Shown here one piece after another: positions 31,433 through 40,900 of a stretch of DNA of 64,000 bases. The notes beneath the pieces are model-generated. The model saw only the letters and a list, made by a program, of their open reading frames with translations. It was not told the DNA's origin and made no database searches. The stretch comes from an uncultured Opitutaceae bacterium (GTDB taxonomy: Bacteria; Verrucomicrobiota; Verrucomicrobiia; Opitutales; Opitutaceae): the NCBI GenBank assembly GCA_903919205.1, contig CAIXHE010000149.1:22201-86200 (forward strand), read 5' to 3'. The translations under genes and the position numbers were made by a program. Position 1 is the stretch's first letter. Each line of letters opens with the position of its first letter.

Positions 31433-32523
31433 TCGACGGCGCTCCGGGGGACGACGAGACCGGGCCGGCGACCCGCAAGAAGCCCACCTTTGCGGTGGGG
31501 GAGGGCCTGCGGGGCTACCTCAAGTCCTACAAGCGCGAGCGCGAACTCCCGGTGTCCTACGAGCGCCTCCGGGGCTTCAGCGAGGTCATCCCGCTCACCG
31601 ACGCCGCGGGCAAGCCGACCCTCTGGGACACGGTGATCTACGATGCGGGCGAGATGCGCGCGCTCAACGAGGCATTGAAGCAGGTGTACGCGCTCCTCAA
31701 GGTCGACGGTGACATGTCGGTCGTGCAGCACCTCTACGCCGACCGGGTGGACTTCTGCACCTTTGGCAACTCGACGCCCTTCCGGATCCGCATCGTCAAC
31801 GCCTACAACGACAACCAGGACTACTTCTACGTGAAGAAGGCGGATGCCTCCCGCGTCTACGGCCTGGAGCTTGAGCACCTGCTCTCGCCGAACCGGCTCA
31901 ACTTCATCACCCACGGAAGCACGCTCGTCGAGGAGCACATCCCGGGCATCCCGGGCGACATCTTCATCCGGGACTGGCTGAGCCGCGGGGACCTGAGCCG
32001 CGTGCGGGTGGCCAAGGAGCTGGTCAAGTTCAACGAGCGCTGCTTCGTGCGCCTGCTCGGCGACATGCGCTCGTACAACTTCGTCTTCGTCGTGACGCCC
32101 GACTTCGAGGATTCCCAGCTTCGCATCCGCGCCATGGACTTCGACCAGCAGAGCTACAACGGGCGGAAGAATTTCTACCGGATGCAGTTCTTCAAGGAGA
32201 ACACCTCGCTCGCCCTGTTCTGCTCAAAGCACCTGCGCCTGGAGACCGCAAACCAGTACCAGCGCGAGGAGCAGACCCTCATGCTCCAGCGCGCCGAACT
32301 TGCAGCCACGCGCCTGGGCCTTCTTCTTTCTGAGATGGAACGCGACACCATATCGACCCCGGAGCGGGTGCAGTCCCTGCGCGAGGCGCTGGCCGAGCAT
32401 TATGGCCGCCGCGAGTACCTGCGCTGCGAATCGATGGGCGCCCTGGTCCGCGAGAACCTGGAGTCGATTCGCCGCCACGTCGGCCGCCCGGCCATGTCGG
32501 GCCTCGTCCCCCAGACGTCATGA
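31429..32523 (+). CDS. Conserved-looking protein of unknown function
   Basis: ORF overlaps upstream stop (ATGA); 'RIRAMDFDQQSYNGRKNFYRMQFFKEN' core; no family recognised. Confidence 0.65.
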   Translation: MIDGAPGDDETGPATRKKPTFAVGEGLRGYLKSYKRERELPVSYERLRGFSEVIPLTDAAGKPTLWDTVIYDAGEMRALNEALKQVYALLKVDGDMSVVQHLYADRVDFCTFGNSTPFRIRIVNAYNDNQDYFYVKKADASRVYGLELEHLLSPNRLNFITHGSTLVEEHIPGIPGDIFIRDWLSRGDLSRVRVAKELVKFNERCFVRLLGDMRSYNFVFVVTPDFEDSQLRIRAMDFDQQSYNGRKNFYRMQFFKENTSLALFCSKHLRLETANQYQREEQTLMLQRAELAATRLGLLLSEMERDTISTPERVQSLREALAEHYGRREYLRCESMGALVRENLESIRRHVGRPAMSGLVPQTS

Positions 32524-32936
32524 GGCTGGATTCCCGCCGCGCCGCCGCGCTCCTCCTCGCGCTCCTCGCCTTGAGCCCCGGTTGCGAGAGCCGACCCGAG
32601 CGCCACCCCAAGTCCGTGCAGACGCTCGTTCTCTCGCCGTCCCTGCCGCCCACCACGCTCGAGATCTCGCCGATCTCGGCGGTGGAGGTGGTGCTTCCGG
32701 GGCCCGACGCGGGCACCGGGCTCGTCTGGGAGATCGTCTCCAACAACAACCGCGTGCTCGAGCAGATGGCGCCGCTCTCGACGTCCGAGGGCCCCGGGGG
32801 CACCCGCCAGACCCGGGCCAGCTTCTACGCGCTCAAGGTGGGGCGGAGCACGCTGCGCTTCTTCCTGCTGCGCCCCTCAAGCACCGAGCAGGTGCCCGCG
32901 GCCCGCTGCGAGGTGACGGTTCGCGTGAAGGACTAG
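32520..32936 (+). CDS. Small lipoprotein resembling chagasin / I42 protease inhibitors
   Basis: Lipobox 'LLALLALSPGC'; 'GTGLVWEIV...GPGGTRQTRASFYALKVGRSTLRFFLLRP' resembles the GYxW / GxGG / RP loops of I42 inhibitors. Confidence 0.5.
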   Translation: MRLDSRRAAALLLALLALSPGCESRPERHPKSVQTLVLSPSLPPTTLEISPISAVEVVLPGPDAGTGLVWEIVSNNNRVLEQMAPLSTSEGPGGTRQTRASFYALKVGRSTLRFFLLRPSSTEQVPAARCEVTVRVKD

Positions 32937-32949
32937 GGCCCGTCCCGGC

Positions 32950-33276
32950 TCAGTTAAGGGCGAAGTCGCCCACCGCGGCCTCGAGCTCCTCGTCCACCGC
33001 CTCCTCCTCGGGGGGGAGCTCCTCGAGGGGCGCGAAGCGCTCCGAGGAGAACCCGAGCTCCTGCTTGCCGACATGGAACGGGTCCGGCGGGTTGGTGAGC
33101 TCGTTCAGAAGCAGGCCGACGGTCGCGGAGTCGCCGCCCTTCACGATCTTCTCCCGGCCGAGGAACACCTCGCGGATGGTGTACGTGACCCCCTTCACCG
33201 GGAGCTGCGTGTAGACCGCCTTCACGAACCCGTTGAAGGTGTCGTTGATGCAGACGACCTTCTGGCCCTTGATCAT
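32950..33276 (-). CDS. Small hypothetical protein with acidic tail
   Basis: MIKGQKVVCINDTFNGFVKAVYTQLPVKGVTYTIREVFLG...; coupled to DUF5069 gene by ATGA. Confidence 0.6.
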   Translation of the reverse strand: MIKGQKVVCINDTFNGFVKAVYTQLPVKGVTYTIREVFLGREKIVKGGDSATVGLLLNELTNPPDPFHVGKQELGFSSERFAPLEELPPEEEAVDEELEAAVGDFALN

Positions 33277-33734
33277 GGGATCCTCCCCTCGTCGAAGTCG
33301 ATCAGGTCGGGCACGCTCCGGATCTCGCCCGCCCGGTCCGCGCATCCCATCGCCGTCAGGGCCTGCAGTAGGAACTCCGCCCCCGCCGGGGTCATGCCCT
33401 TCTGCGCGAGCTCTCGGTTCCAGGCGGGGGCCCTCACGTCCGCGGGCAGGAGACCCCTGAGCCCCCGCTCGATCTCCTCGTCGCTGCCGGCCTCGCGCAC
33501 CACCTGCTCGACCGCCGCGGGGTCGATCCCGAGGTGCATGCACAGGAAGCGGTCGAGCCCCCGCTTGAAGTTCTTCGCGTAGCTCGGGGGCAGCTCCCCG
33601 TTCGCCTTCACGTACTTGCACTTGGCGATGAACCTCGGCAGGTACAGGAGCCCCGTCCCGCCGTGCGCCTCGTAGGGCGAGGGCAGGCAGGTGAGGACCG
33701 CTCCGGTCGATCCGGGGATGGGCTTTGACGGCAT
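33273..33734 (-). CDS. DUF5069 domain protein
   Basis: 'GTGLLYLPRFIAKCKYVKANGELPPSYAKNFKRGLDRFLCMHLGID'. Confidence 0.7.
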   Translation of the reverse strand: MPSKPIPGSTGAVLTCLPSPYEAHGGTGLLYLPRFIAKCKYVKANGELPPSYAKNFKRGLDRFLCMHLGIDPAAVEQVVREAGSDEEIERGLRGLLPADVRAPAWNRELAQKGMTPAGAEFLLQALTAMGCADRAGEIRSVPDLIDFDEGRIP

Positions 33735-33749
33735 CGTCTCCCCACAGTT

Positions 33750-34244
33750 ATGCCTAAACGACGCATGGACAAGCGCGCCCTTACCGAGTCGGTCATCTCG
33801 CAGCTGGAGGCGGAGCTCGCCCTGCAGACGGAGGCCGCGCTCGGGTCCCGCGAGGAGGCGACGAACGAGGAGAGCCGCGCCGAGGACAAGTACGACATGC
33901 GCAGCCAGAGCGCGGCCTACCTGGCCGCCGGCCAGGCCCGCCTGGCGACCGAGATCGCCGAGGCGATCAAGGCCTGGCGGGCGATGCCGCTGCGCGCCTT
34001 CACCGCCGCCGACGAGATCGCCTCGGGGGCCCTGGTCACCCTGGAAGGCCCCGGGCGCACGGCCACCTACCTCCTGGGACCCCAGTCCGGGGGCATGGAG
34101 GCGAGGGACGGCGCGGAGAGCGCCACCGTCGTCACGGGGGCGTCTCCGCTGGGCCGGCAGCTCCTCGGCCGCCGACTGGGGGACATGGTCAAGATCGCGG
34201 ACCGCACGGGCCCGGTCGTCCACCGCGTGGTGGCCGTCGCCTGA
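33750..34244 (+). CDS. GreA/GreB-family transcription elongation factor-like protein
   Basis: N-terminal coiled coil 'EEATNEESRAEDKYDMRSQSAAYLAAGQ' and C-terminal 'SPLGRQLLGRRLGDMVKI' Gre-type domain. Confidence 0.75.
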   Translation: MPKRRMDKRALTESVISQLEAELALQTEAALGSREEATNEESRAEDKYDMRSQSAAYLAAGQARLATEIAEAIKAWRAMPLRAFTAADEIASGALVTLEGPGRTATYLLGPQSGGMEARDGAESATVVTGASPLGRQLLGRRLGDMVKIADRTGPVVHRVVAVA

Positions 34245-34256
34245 AGGCCGGACCGC

Positions 34257-37200
34257 TCAGGCGAGGACGGGCATCTTCGCCGCGTCGAACGCATAGACCT
34301 GCTTGGGGCTCTCCGGGGTCGGGGGGTGGGGGACCACCTTCCAGAACTTGCCGACCGCGGTCTCCCAGGAGGCCAGCAGGGACTGGGCGTGGGGGCTTCC
34401 CGTGACGCGCGCGTGCACCGCCACCAGCTGCCGGAGCGAGGCTATCTCCTCCTCGTTGTTCAGCCGCTCGATCGAGATCATCTGCGGGTTGATGCGCTGC
34501 GCCAGCAGGTTCGCCTCGTCCAGGATGAAGGCGAGTCCGCCGCTCATGCCGGCGCCGAAGTTGGTGCCGACCTGCCCCAGCACCACCACGACGCCCCGGG
34601 TCATGTACTCGCAGCCGTGGTCGCCCAGGCCCTCGACCACCGTGGTCGCGCCCGAGTTGCGCACCGCAAAGCGCTCGCCCGCGCAGCCCGCCGCGAAGAG
34701 CGAGCCCCCGGTCGCGCCGTACAGGCAGGTGTTGCCGATGATGGTGTTCTCGCACCACTTGAACTTCTCGGTCGCCTTCGGGCGGATGATGATCTCGCCG
34801 CCCGCCATGCCCTTGCCGACGTAGTCGTTGGACTCACCGTTGAGGAGCAGGCGGATGCCGCCGACCAGGAAAGCCCCGAACGACTGGCCGGCGCTCCCGG
34901 TGAAGGTGAGGTCGATCGTGCCCGGGGGCAGCGCGTGGTTGCCGCGCTGGTAGGCGATCTGCCCGGAGAGGTGCGTGCCCACGTCGCGGTTGATGTTCGT
35001 GACCTTGTAGCGGGCGACCAGGCGCGCGCTCTTGCCGAGGATCACGTCGCGCGCCTCCTGCAGGAGCGCCTCGTCGAGCGAGCCCTCCGCGCCAAAGCGC
35101 TCGTTGCGCTCGCGCGTGTGGTAGCGGTCGTGCTCGCCGCTCGGGTCCGGGTTGTGCAGCAACCCGGCCAGGTTGATCATCCGCGTCTTCGGGTTCGCGG
35201 GGTCGTCGATCTGCTCCAGCAGCTCGGTGCGGCCCACGATCTCGTTGAGCGTGCGGGCCCCGAGCTTGGAGAGGTAGCCGCGCACGTCCTCGGCCACCGC
35301 GTTGAAGAAATTGATCACGTTCTCGGGCTTGCCGCGGAACTTGGCCCGAAGGTCCTCGCGCTGGGTCGCGACCCCCACCGGGCACGTGTTTAGATGGCAC
35401 ACCCGGAACATGGCGCAGCCCGCCGCGATCAGCGACGCCGTGCCGAAGTTGAACTCCTCGGCGCCGAGGATGGCGGCGATCACGATGTCGCGCCCGGTCT
35501 TCATCCCGCCGTCGGTCCTGAGCACCACGCGGTTGCGCAGGCCGTTCATCATCAGCACCTGGTGGGCCTCGGCGATGCCGATCTCCCAGGCCGAGCCCGC
35601 GTTCTTGATGGAGGCCAGAGGGGACGCCCCGGTGCCCCCCTCGTGCCCCGAGATGAGGATCACGTCGGCGTAGGCCTTCGCCACGCCGGCCGCCACGGTC
35701 CCGACGCCCGAGCTCGACACCAGCTTCACGCAGACCTTCGCCCGCGGGTTGACCTCCTTCAGGTCGAAGATCAGCTGCGCCAGGTCCTCGATCGAGTAGA
35801 TGTCGTGGTGCGGGGGGGGCGAGATCAGCGTGACGCCCGGCACGCTGAAGCGCAGGCGCGCGATCAGCGGCGACACCTTGTGGCCGGGGAGCTGGCCGCC
35901 CTCGCCGGGCTTGGCGCCCTGCGCCATCTTGATCTCAATCTCCTTGGCGTTCGCCAGGTATTCCGCCGTGACGCCGAAGCGCCCCGAGGCCACCTGCTTG
36001 ATGGCGCTGTTGGCCGAGTCGCCGTTCTCGCGGATGGAGAAGCGCGTGGGGTCCTCGCCGCCCTCGCCCGAGTTGGACTTTCCGCCGATGCGGTTCATGG
36101 CGATCGCGAGCGCCTCGTGCGCCTCGGGCGAGATCGCGCCGAGGGACATGCCGGCCGTCGTGAAGCGCTTGCGGATGTCCTCGCACGGCTCCACCTCCTC
36201 GAGAGGCACGGGCACGCGCTGCCCGTAGCGTATGCGCAGCAGGTCCTTGATCGCCAGGGGCTGGTGCTCGTCGGCGACCGACTTCCATCCCGCGAACTCC
36301 TCGGCGCCGGCGTTCTTCGTGAAGCGGTTCATCGCGGAGATGATCTTCGGGTTCCAGCCGTGGAACTCGCCGTCGCCCTTCTTGTTGATGCGGTAGAAGC
36401 CCTCGTTGGGAAGCTCCTGAACGCCGACCGGCCGCCCGGCGTTGTCGGGGTCCGCCGGGTCGAGCGCGGGGAACGCGCGCTCGTGCCGCCGCAGGGACTC
36501 CTCGGCGATCTGGCGGTAGTCGATGCCGCCGATCGGCGAGGGCGTGCCGTAGAAGCACTCCTCAACCACCTTGTAGCTTATGCCGAGCGCCTCGAAGATC
36601 TGGGCGCCGCGGTAGCTCAGCAGGGTGCTGATGCCCATCTTGGCCATGATCTTGAGCAGTCCCGCCTCGATCGTGCTGCGGTAGTTGGCCCGCGCCTTGT
36701 CGGGGGTGATCGGCTTCGAGGTCTTCCCTGCGATCGCCAGGCTGGAGACGATCTCGAGCGCCAGCCACGGGTTGACGGCGTTCACGCCGAAGCCGAGCAG
36801 GCAGGCGATGTGGTGCACGTCGCGGGCCTCGCCGGTCTCGGCGACCAGGTCGCAGCGCAGCCTCAGGCCCGCGCGCACGAGCTGCTGGTTCGCGGCGCCC
36901 ACGGCGAGCAGCATGGGCACGGCCACCCGCTCGCGGTTCACCCCGCGGTCTGAGAGGATGATCACCTTGGCGTTGCCGGTCTCCACCGCCTCCTGCACCC
37001 GCTGGGAGATTTCCTTCAGGCTCCGCTCGAGCGCGTCGGGCCCCCCGGACGCGTCCATCAGCACGCTGACCCGGGTCACGCGGTTCTTCAGGAACGGGAC
37101 GTCGAAGAGGGCCGCGACCTCGGCCGTTCCGAGGACGGGCGACTCGAGCTCCACAAACCCGCTCGTCTTCGGCAGCTCCTCGAAGAGCCCCAGGCGGCCG

Positions 37201-38822
37201 CCCAGGTACATGCCGAGCGACATCACCGACTTCTCGCGGATCGAGTCGATCGGTGGGTTGGTGACCTGCGCGAAGAGCTGCTTGAAGTACTGGTAGAGCA
37301 GGCGCGGGCGGCGGGATAGGACCGCCAGCGGCGTGTCGTCGCCCATCGAGCCCGTGGGCTCAGCGCCCTCGGCGAGCGGTGTCAGGATAAGCTCGAGCTC
37401 CTCGCTGTCGTAGCCGAACGCGAGCTGGGAGGTGAGCGAGGGCTCCGGGGCCGTCTCGGCCTTGACCGCTTCGGAGGCGAATGCGTGGAGGTTGAGCAGA
37501 TGCTCCTCGCACCATGTGCGGTAGAGGGGCTTGGTGGTCAGCGAGTCGCGGATGTCCTGGTCGCGGAGGATGCACTTCCTCTCAAGGTCCACCGCGATCA
37601 TGCGGCCGGGTCCCAGGCGCCCGCTCTGGACGACGGTACCGGGAAAATCGAAGACGAGGCCGGCCTCGCTGGCCAGCATCACGTAGCCGTCGTCGAAGAT
37701 CTTGTAGCGCGCGGGCCGCAGGCCGTTGCGGTCGAGCGCCGCCCCCACGACCTTGCCGTCGGTGAACACGATGGCGGCCGGGCCGTCCCAGGGCTCGATC
37801 ATGCACGCGTGGTACTTGAAGAAGGCCCGGGCCTCCGGCGTCAGGCTCTTGTCCTTCTCCCATGCCATCGGCATCATCATCATGCACGAGTGGATCGCCT
37901 CGCGCCCCCCGAGCGTCAGGAGCTGCAGGGCGTTATCGAACGACGCGGAGTCGCTCATGTTCGGCTGCACGAGGGGGCGCAGGTCGGTGAAGCGGTCCCC
38001 CCACACCCCGTGGGCGGTGCTGCGCTCACGGGCGCGCATCAGGTTGCGGTTGCCGCGGATCGTGTTGATCTCGCCGTTGTGGGCGGCCATGCGGAACGGG
38101 TGGGCCAGGTGCCACGTCGGGAACGTGTTGGTCGAGTAGCGCTGGTGGAAGATGACGAAGGAGCTCGTGAACTTGGGGGACTTCAGGTCCCGGAAGAACT
38201 TCGGGACCTGCGGGGCGTTCAGGAGGCCCTTGTAGACCACGGTCCTGCTCGAGAACGAGCAGATGTAGAACCCGTCGACGCCCGCCTCGAACGACTTGCG
38301 CTCCGCGGTCTTCTGCACAAGGAAGAGCTTGCGCTCGAACTCGTCGTCCGTCGCCTCGTCCTTGCGGGCGACGAGCGCCTGGAGGATGAAGGGCTTGGTC
38401 TCGAGGGCCTTGCGCCCGAGGCAGGTGTCGTCGGTGGGGACCTCCCGCCAACACAGGAAGGCGAGGCCCTCGGCCTTCACCGCCTGCTCGACGATCTTCT
38501 TGCAGTGCGAGGTCGCGTAGTCGTCGCGCGGCATGAAGATCATGCCGACCCCCAGGTCGGCGTCGCGGAACAGCTTCTTCTTCTTCTTCTCGAGGAACTC
38601 CCGCAGCAGCTCGGTCGGGACCTGCGTCAGGAGGCCCGCGCCGTCGCCCGTGACGGCGTCCGCGTCGATTGCGCCGCGGTGGGCGAGCGACTTGAGCGCG
38701 GCCACCGCCCGCTCGACGACGTCGTGCGAGCGCTCGTTGGAGACCTTCGCGATGAACCCCACGCCGCAGGCGTCGTGTTCCTGGCCGGAATTGTAGAGGG
38801 GTGAGGGGATGATGCGGGTCAT
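34257..38822 (-). CDS. gltB: Glutamate synthase large subunit
   Basis: 1521 aa; 'EHDACGVGFIAKV' class II amidotransferase; 'GGKSNSGEGGEDP'; 'GHEGGTGASPLASIKNAG'; C-terminal GXGXG domain. Confidence 0.97.
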   Translation of the reverse strand: MTRIIPSPLYNSGQEHDACGVGFIAKVSNERSHDVVERAVAALKSLAHRGAIDADAVTGDGAGLLTQVPTELLREFLEKKKKKLFRDADLGVGMIFMPRDDYATSHCKKIVEQAVKAEGLAFLCWREVPTDDTCLGRKALETKPFILQALVARKDEATDDEFERKLFLVQKTAERKSFEAGVDGFYICSFSSRTVVYKGLLNAPQVPKFFRDLKSPKFTSSFVIFHQRYSTNTFPTWHLAHPFRMAAHNGEINTIRGNRNLMRARERSTAHGVWGDRFTDLRPLVQPNMSDSASFDNALQLLTLGGREAIHSCMMMMPMAWEKDKSLTPEARAFFKYHACMIEPWDGPAAIVFTDGKVVGAALDRNGLRPARYKIFDDGYVMLASEAGLVFDFPGTVVQSGRLGPGRMIAVDLERKCILRDQDIRDSLTTKPLYRTWCEEHLLNLHAFASEAVKAETAPEPSLTSQLAFGYDSEELELILTPLAEGAEPTGSMGDDTPLAVLSRRPRLLYQYFKQLFAQVTNPPIDSIREKSVMSLGMYLGGRLGLFEELPKTSGFVELESPVLGTAEVAALFDVPFLKNRVTRVSVLMDASGGPDALERSLKEISQRVQEAVETGNAKVIILSDRGVNRERVAVPMLLAVGAANQQLVRAGLRLRCDLVAETGEARDVHHIACLLGFGVNAVNPWLALEIVSSLAIAGKTSKPITPDKARANYRSTIEAGLLKIMAKMGISTLLSYRGAQIFEALGISYKVVEECFYGTPSPIGGIDYRQIAEESLRRHERAFPALDPADPDNAGRPVGVQELPNEGFYRINKKGDGEFHGWNPKIISAMNRFTKNAGAEEFAGWKSVADEHQPLAIKDLLRIRYGQRVPVPLEEVEPCEDIRKRFTTAGMSLGAISPEAHEALAIAMNRIGGKSNSGEGGEDPTRFSIRENGDSANSAIKQVASGRFGVTAEYLANAKEIEIKMAQGAKPGEGGQLPGHKVSPLIARLRFSVPGVTLISPPPHHDIYSIEDLAQLIFDLKEVNPRAKVCVKLVSSSGVGTVAAGVAKAYADVILISGHEGGTGASPLASIKNAGSAWEIGIAEAHQVLMMNGLRNRVVLRTDGGMKTGRDIVIAAILGAEEFNFGTASLIAAGCAMFRVCHLNTCPVGVATQREDLRAKFRGKPENVINFFNAVAEDVRGYLSKLGARTLNEIVGRTELLEQIDDPANPKTRMINLAGLLHNPDPSGEHDRYHTRERNERFGAEGSLDEALLQEARDVILGKSARLVARYKVTNINRDVGTHLSGQIAYQRGNHALPPGTIDLTFTGSAGQSFGAFLVGGIRLLLNGESNDYVGKGMAGGEIIIRPKATEKFKWCENTIIGNTCLYGATGGSLFAAGCAGERFAVRNSGATTVVEGLGDHGCEYMTRGVVVVLGQVGTNFGAGMSGGLAFILDEANLLAQRINPQMISIERLNNEEEIASLRQLVAVHARVTGSPHAQSLLASWETAVGKFWKVVPHPPTPESPKQVYAFDAAKMPVLA

Positions 38823-38852
38823 GCTGGAAGGGTCGGTCGCTGGTGAATGTGC

Positions 38853-38888
38853 AAAAAAAGGGCCGTTCTCGTGTCTCGAGAGCGGCCC
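38853..38888 (-). terminator. Rho-independent terminator downstream of the glutaredoxin gene
   Basis: Minus strand GGGCCGCTCTCG-AGACA-CGAGAACGGCCC followed by TTTTTTT; 12-bp stem with one mismatch. Confidence 0.8.
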
Positions 38889-38921
38889 GGATCGGTCAGG
38901 AAGTGCGGTTGGCTCTCAGCG

Positions 38922-39257
38922 TCAGAAAAAGCGGATCGTTTTGGTCGCCATCTTGGCGTGCTCCTCGTCCGAGCAGCCCGCGTTCGTCGGCACGCCCGCG
39001 GAGGCGTCGGTCGGCTTCACCAGCTCGTTGCTGAGGAGATAGTTCTCAACCTCTTCACCTGAGACGTCCGCGAGCATCACGCCGTCGATCTCGACGCAGG
39101 GTGAGAGGGGCTGTCCGGACTTGCGCACCATCTCCGCGTAGTTGGCGCGGTTGTTGATGATGTCGATGTCCTCGAATTCGAGCCCGTGCTTGCGGAGGAT
39201 GCCGCGCACCCCGTTGGACCACCCGCAGGAAGGCTTTAGATAGGCTTTGATTGTCAT
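38922..39257 (-). CDS. Glutaredoxin family protein
   Basis: 'TIKAYLKPSCGWSNGVRGILRKHGLEFEDIDIINNRANYAEMVRKSGQPLSPCVEIDGVMLADVSGEEVENYL'. Confidence 0.88.
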   Translation of the reverse strand: MTIKAYLKPSCGWSNGVRGILRKHGLEFEDIDIINNRANYAEMVRKSGQPLSPCVEIDGVMLADVSGEEVENYLLSNELVKPTDASAGVPTNAGCSDEEHAKMATKTIRFF

Positions 39258-39411
39258 GCTCGAAAGGTAGGCTTGGGCGGAATGAGCCGCAAGGTATACG
39301 CTGCAATTTACCGTGGGCAAGCACGCACTTGGTGATTTTTGATCCGTCTTTTACCTGCGGAACCCCCCCGGGGCGCTTGCCGCGGGCCGGTTCGGCCGCT
39401 TGGGTGCGGCC

Positions 39412-39768
39412 ATGTACAAGGTCGTCCTCCTCCTCTTCGGCTCCAACGTGTTCATGACGGTGGCCTGGTACGGCCACCTCAAGATGAAGTGGCTCGATGG
39501 GAAACCCCTGCTCCTGGCAGTCCTGGTCTCCTGGGGCATCGCCTTCTTCGAGTATTGCCTGCAGGTGCCCGCCAACCGCCTGGGCTACCTGACCGAGCAC
39601 CTGAGCGGCTACCAGCTGAAGGTGCTCCAGGAGGCCATCACGCTGACGGTCTTCATCGTGTTCGCGTGGGTCGTGCTCCGGGAGCGCCTGACCTGGAACT
39701 ACGCGGTCAGCTTCGTCCTGATGATACTCGCCGTCTACTTCGCGGTTGCCGTGAAGCCCACCGCCTAG
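39412..39768 (+). CDS. DUF486 family small membrane protein
   Basis: 'FMTVAWYGHLK...LLAVLVSWGIAFFEYCLQVPANRLGY...QLKVLQEAITLTVF'. Confidence 0.88.
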   Translation: MYKVVLLLFGSNVFMTVAWYGHLKMKWLDGKPLLLAVLVSWGIAFFEYCLQVPANRLGYLTEHLSGYQLKVLQEAITLTVFIVFAWVVLRERLTWNYAVSFVLMILAVYFAVAVKPTA

Positions 39769-39783
39769 GGTTGCGCCCGGGCC

Positions 39784-40803
39784 CTAGCGGCCGATCACGA
39801 GCACCTCGAACGACCCGGCCTCACCCTTCCTGCGCGGGTGCGGCTGGTCCGCGGTGGGGGCCGGCGCGGGCAGGAACTTGCCCGTCGAGACGAAGACCCT
39901 CCCGGTCTTCTCGTCGATCGTCATCGTTCGCGCCCCGTACGCGGTCGGGACGGTCTGGACCAAGCTGTAGCGGTCCGGCGCGTCCTCGTGCAGGACCGAG
40001 AGCGTGCCCTCGACGCTCGATGTGAAGATGAGCCCCCTCGCCGCGTCGAAGCCGTCGCCGTCCGGGTCCTCCCCGATCGCTGGCGTCGCCACGAGCTTGC
40101 CGCTCGTGCTGTCTACGACGGCGAGCATGCCGTTCCCACCGGACGAAAAAAGGCGGCCATGGGCGGTGTCGATCGCGAGGCCCGTGCCGCCCTCGACCGG
40201 AGCGAGGGGCCACGTGGCCACCGCCTTGAGCGTATGGGTGTCGACGACCTGGATCTCGCTCTTGTCCTCGGTGTTCACGAAGAGCCGGCCCTTGCCGTCG
40301 AAGACCAGGCCCTCGAGCTTCCCCTCGATCGGGACAGTCGCGACCAGCTCGCCCTTGGACGGGTCGATGACCGAGATGCCGCCCGACGTTCCGTTGGCCA
40401 CATACACGCGCTGCGTCTCGGGATCGTACTCGATCGCGTCCGGCTTAACCCCCAGGCCGGCGATCACCTTGACCACCTGCAGGGTCCCCGTGTCGAACTC
40501 GACCACGGTGCGGTCCCCTCCGCAGGTGATGAAGCCGCGCCCGAGTGCGGGCACGATCGCGATCCCGTGCACGCCCTTCGTCGGGGCGATGCTGCCGACC
40601 CGCTTGCCGGTGTCGAGTTCGAGCACGTCGACCTGGGTGCCGTGCGACACGTAGAGGCGACGGGACGCCGAGTCGGCCCGGAGGTAATCGTAGCGCACCT
40701 CGCCGCCGACGGGGTAGTGCGCAAGCACGCGGAGGTCCGCGTCCGCTGCCGCGCAGGTGGAGGCGGACACGACAACGGAAGCGAGCAGGGCCAGGGATTT
40801 CAT
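39784..40803 (-). CDS. Secreted YncE-like beta-propeller protein
   Basis: Signal peptide; repeated 'RVYVANGTSGGISVIDPSKGELVATVPI'-type blades. Confidence 0.85.
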   Translation of the reverse strand: MKSLALLASVVVSASTCAAADADLRVLAHYPVGGEVRYDYLRADSASRRLYVSHGTQVDVLELDTGKRVGSIAPTKGVHGIAIVPALGRGFITCGGDRTVVEFDTGTLQVVKVIAGLGVKPDAIEYDPETQRVYVANGTSGGISVIDPSKGELVATVPIEGKLEGLVFDGKGRLFVNTEDKSEIQVVDTHTLKAVATWPLAPVEGGTGLAIDTAHGRLFSSGGNGMLAVVDSTSGKLVATPAIGEDPDGDGFDAARGLIFTSSVEGTLSVLHEDAPDRYSLVQTVPTAYGARTMTIDEKTGRVFVSTGKFLPAPAPTADQPHPRRKGEAGSFEVLVIGR

Positions 40804-40900
40804 GGTCCCAGAGTAGCCCGCCGGGCCCTCCCTGCAAGCCGGCCGGATCCGGAACGAAATCTCGACGGTGGCCCCGGGCCCGTGGTAGGGATCCGGTGCG

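Noticed and set aside
39759-39790. Hairpin CCGCCTAGGG...CCCTAGCGG between convergent genes as terminator
   Set aside because: Stem is bulged and lacks a U-tract on either strand; not strong enough to report.
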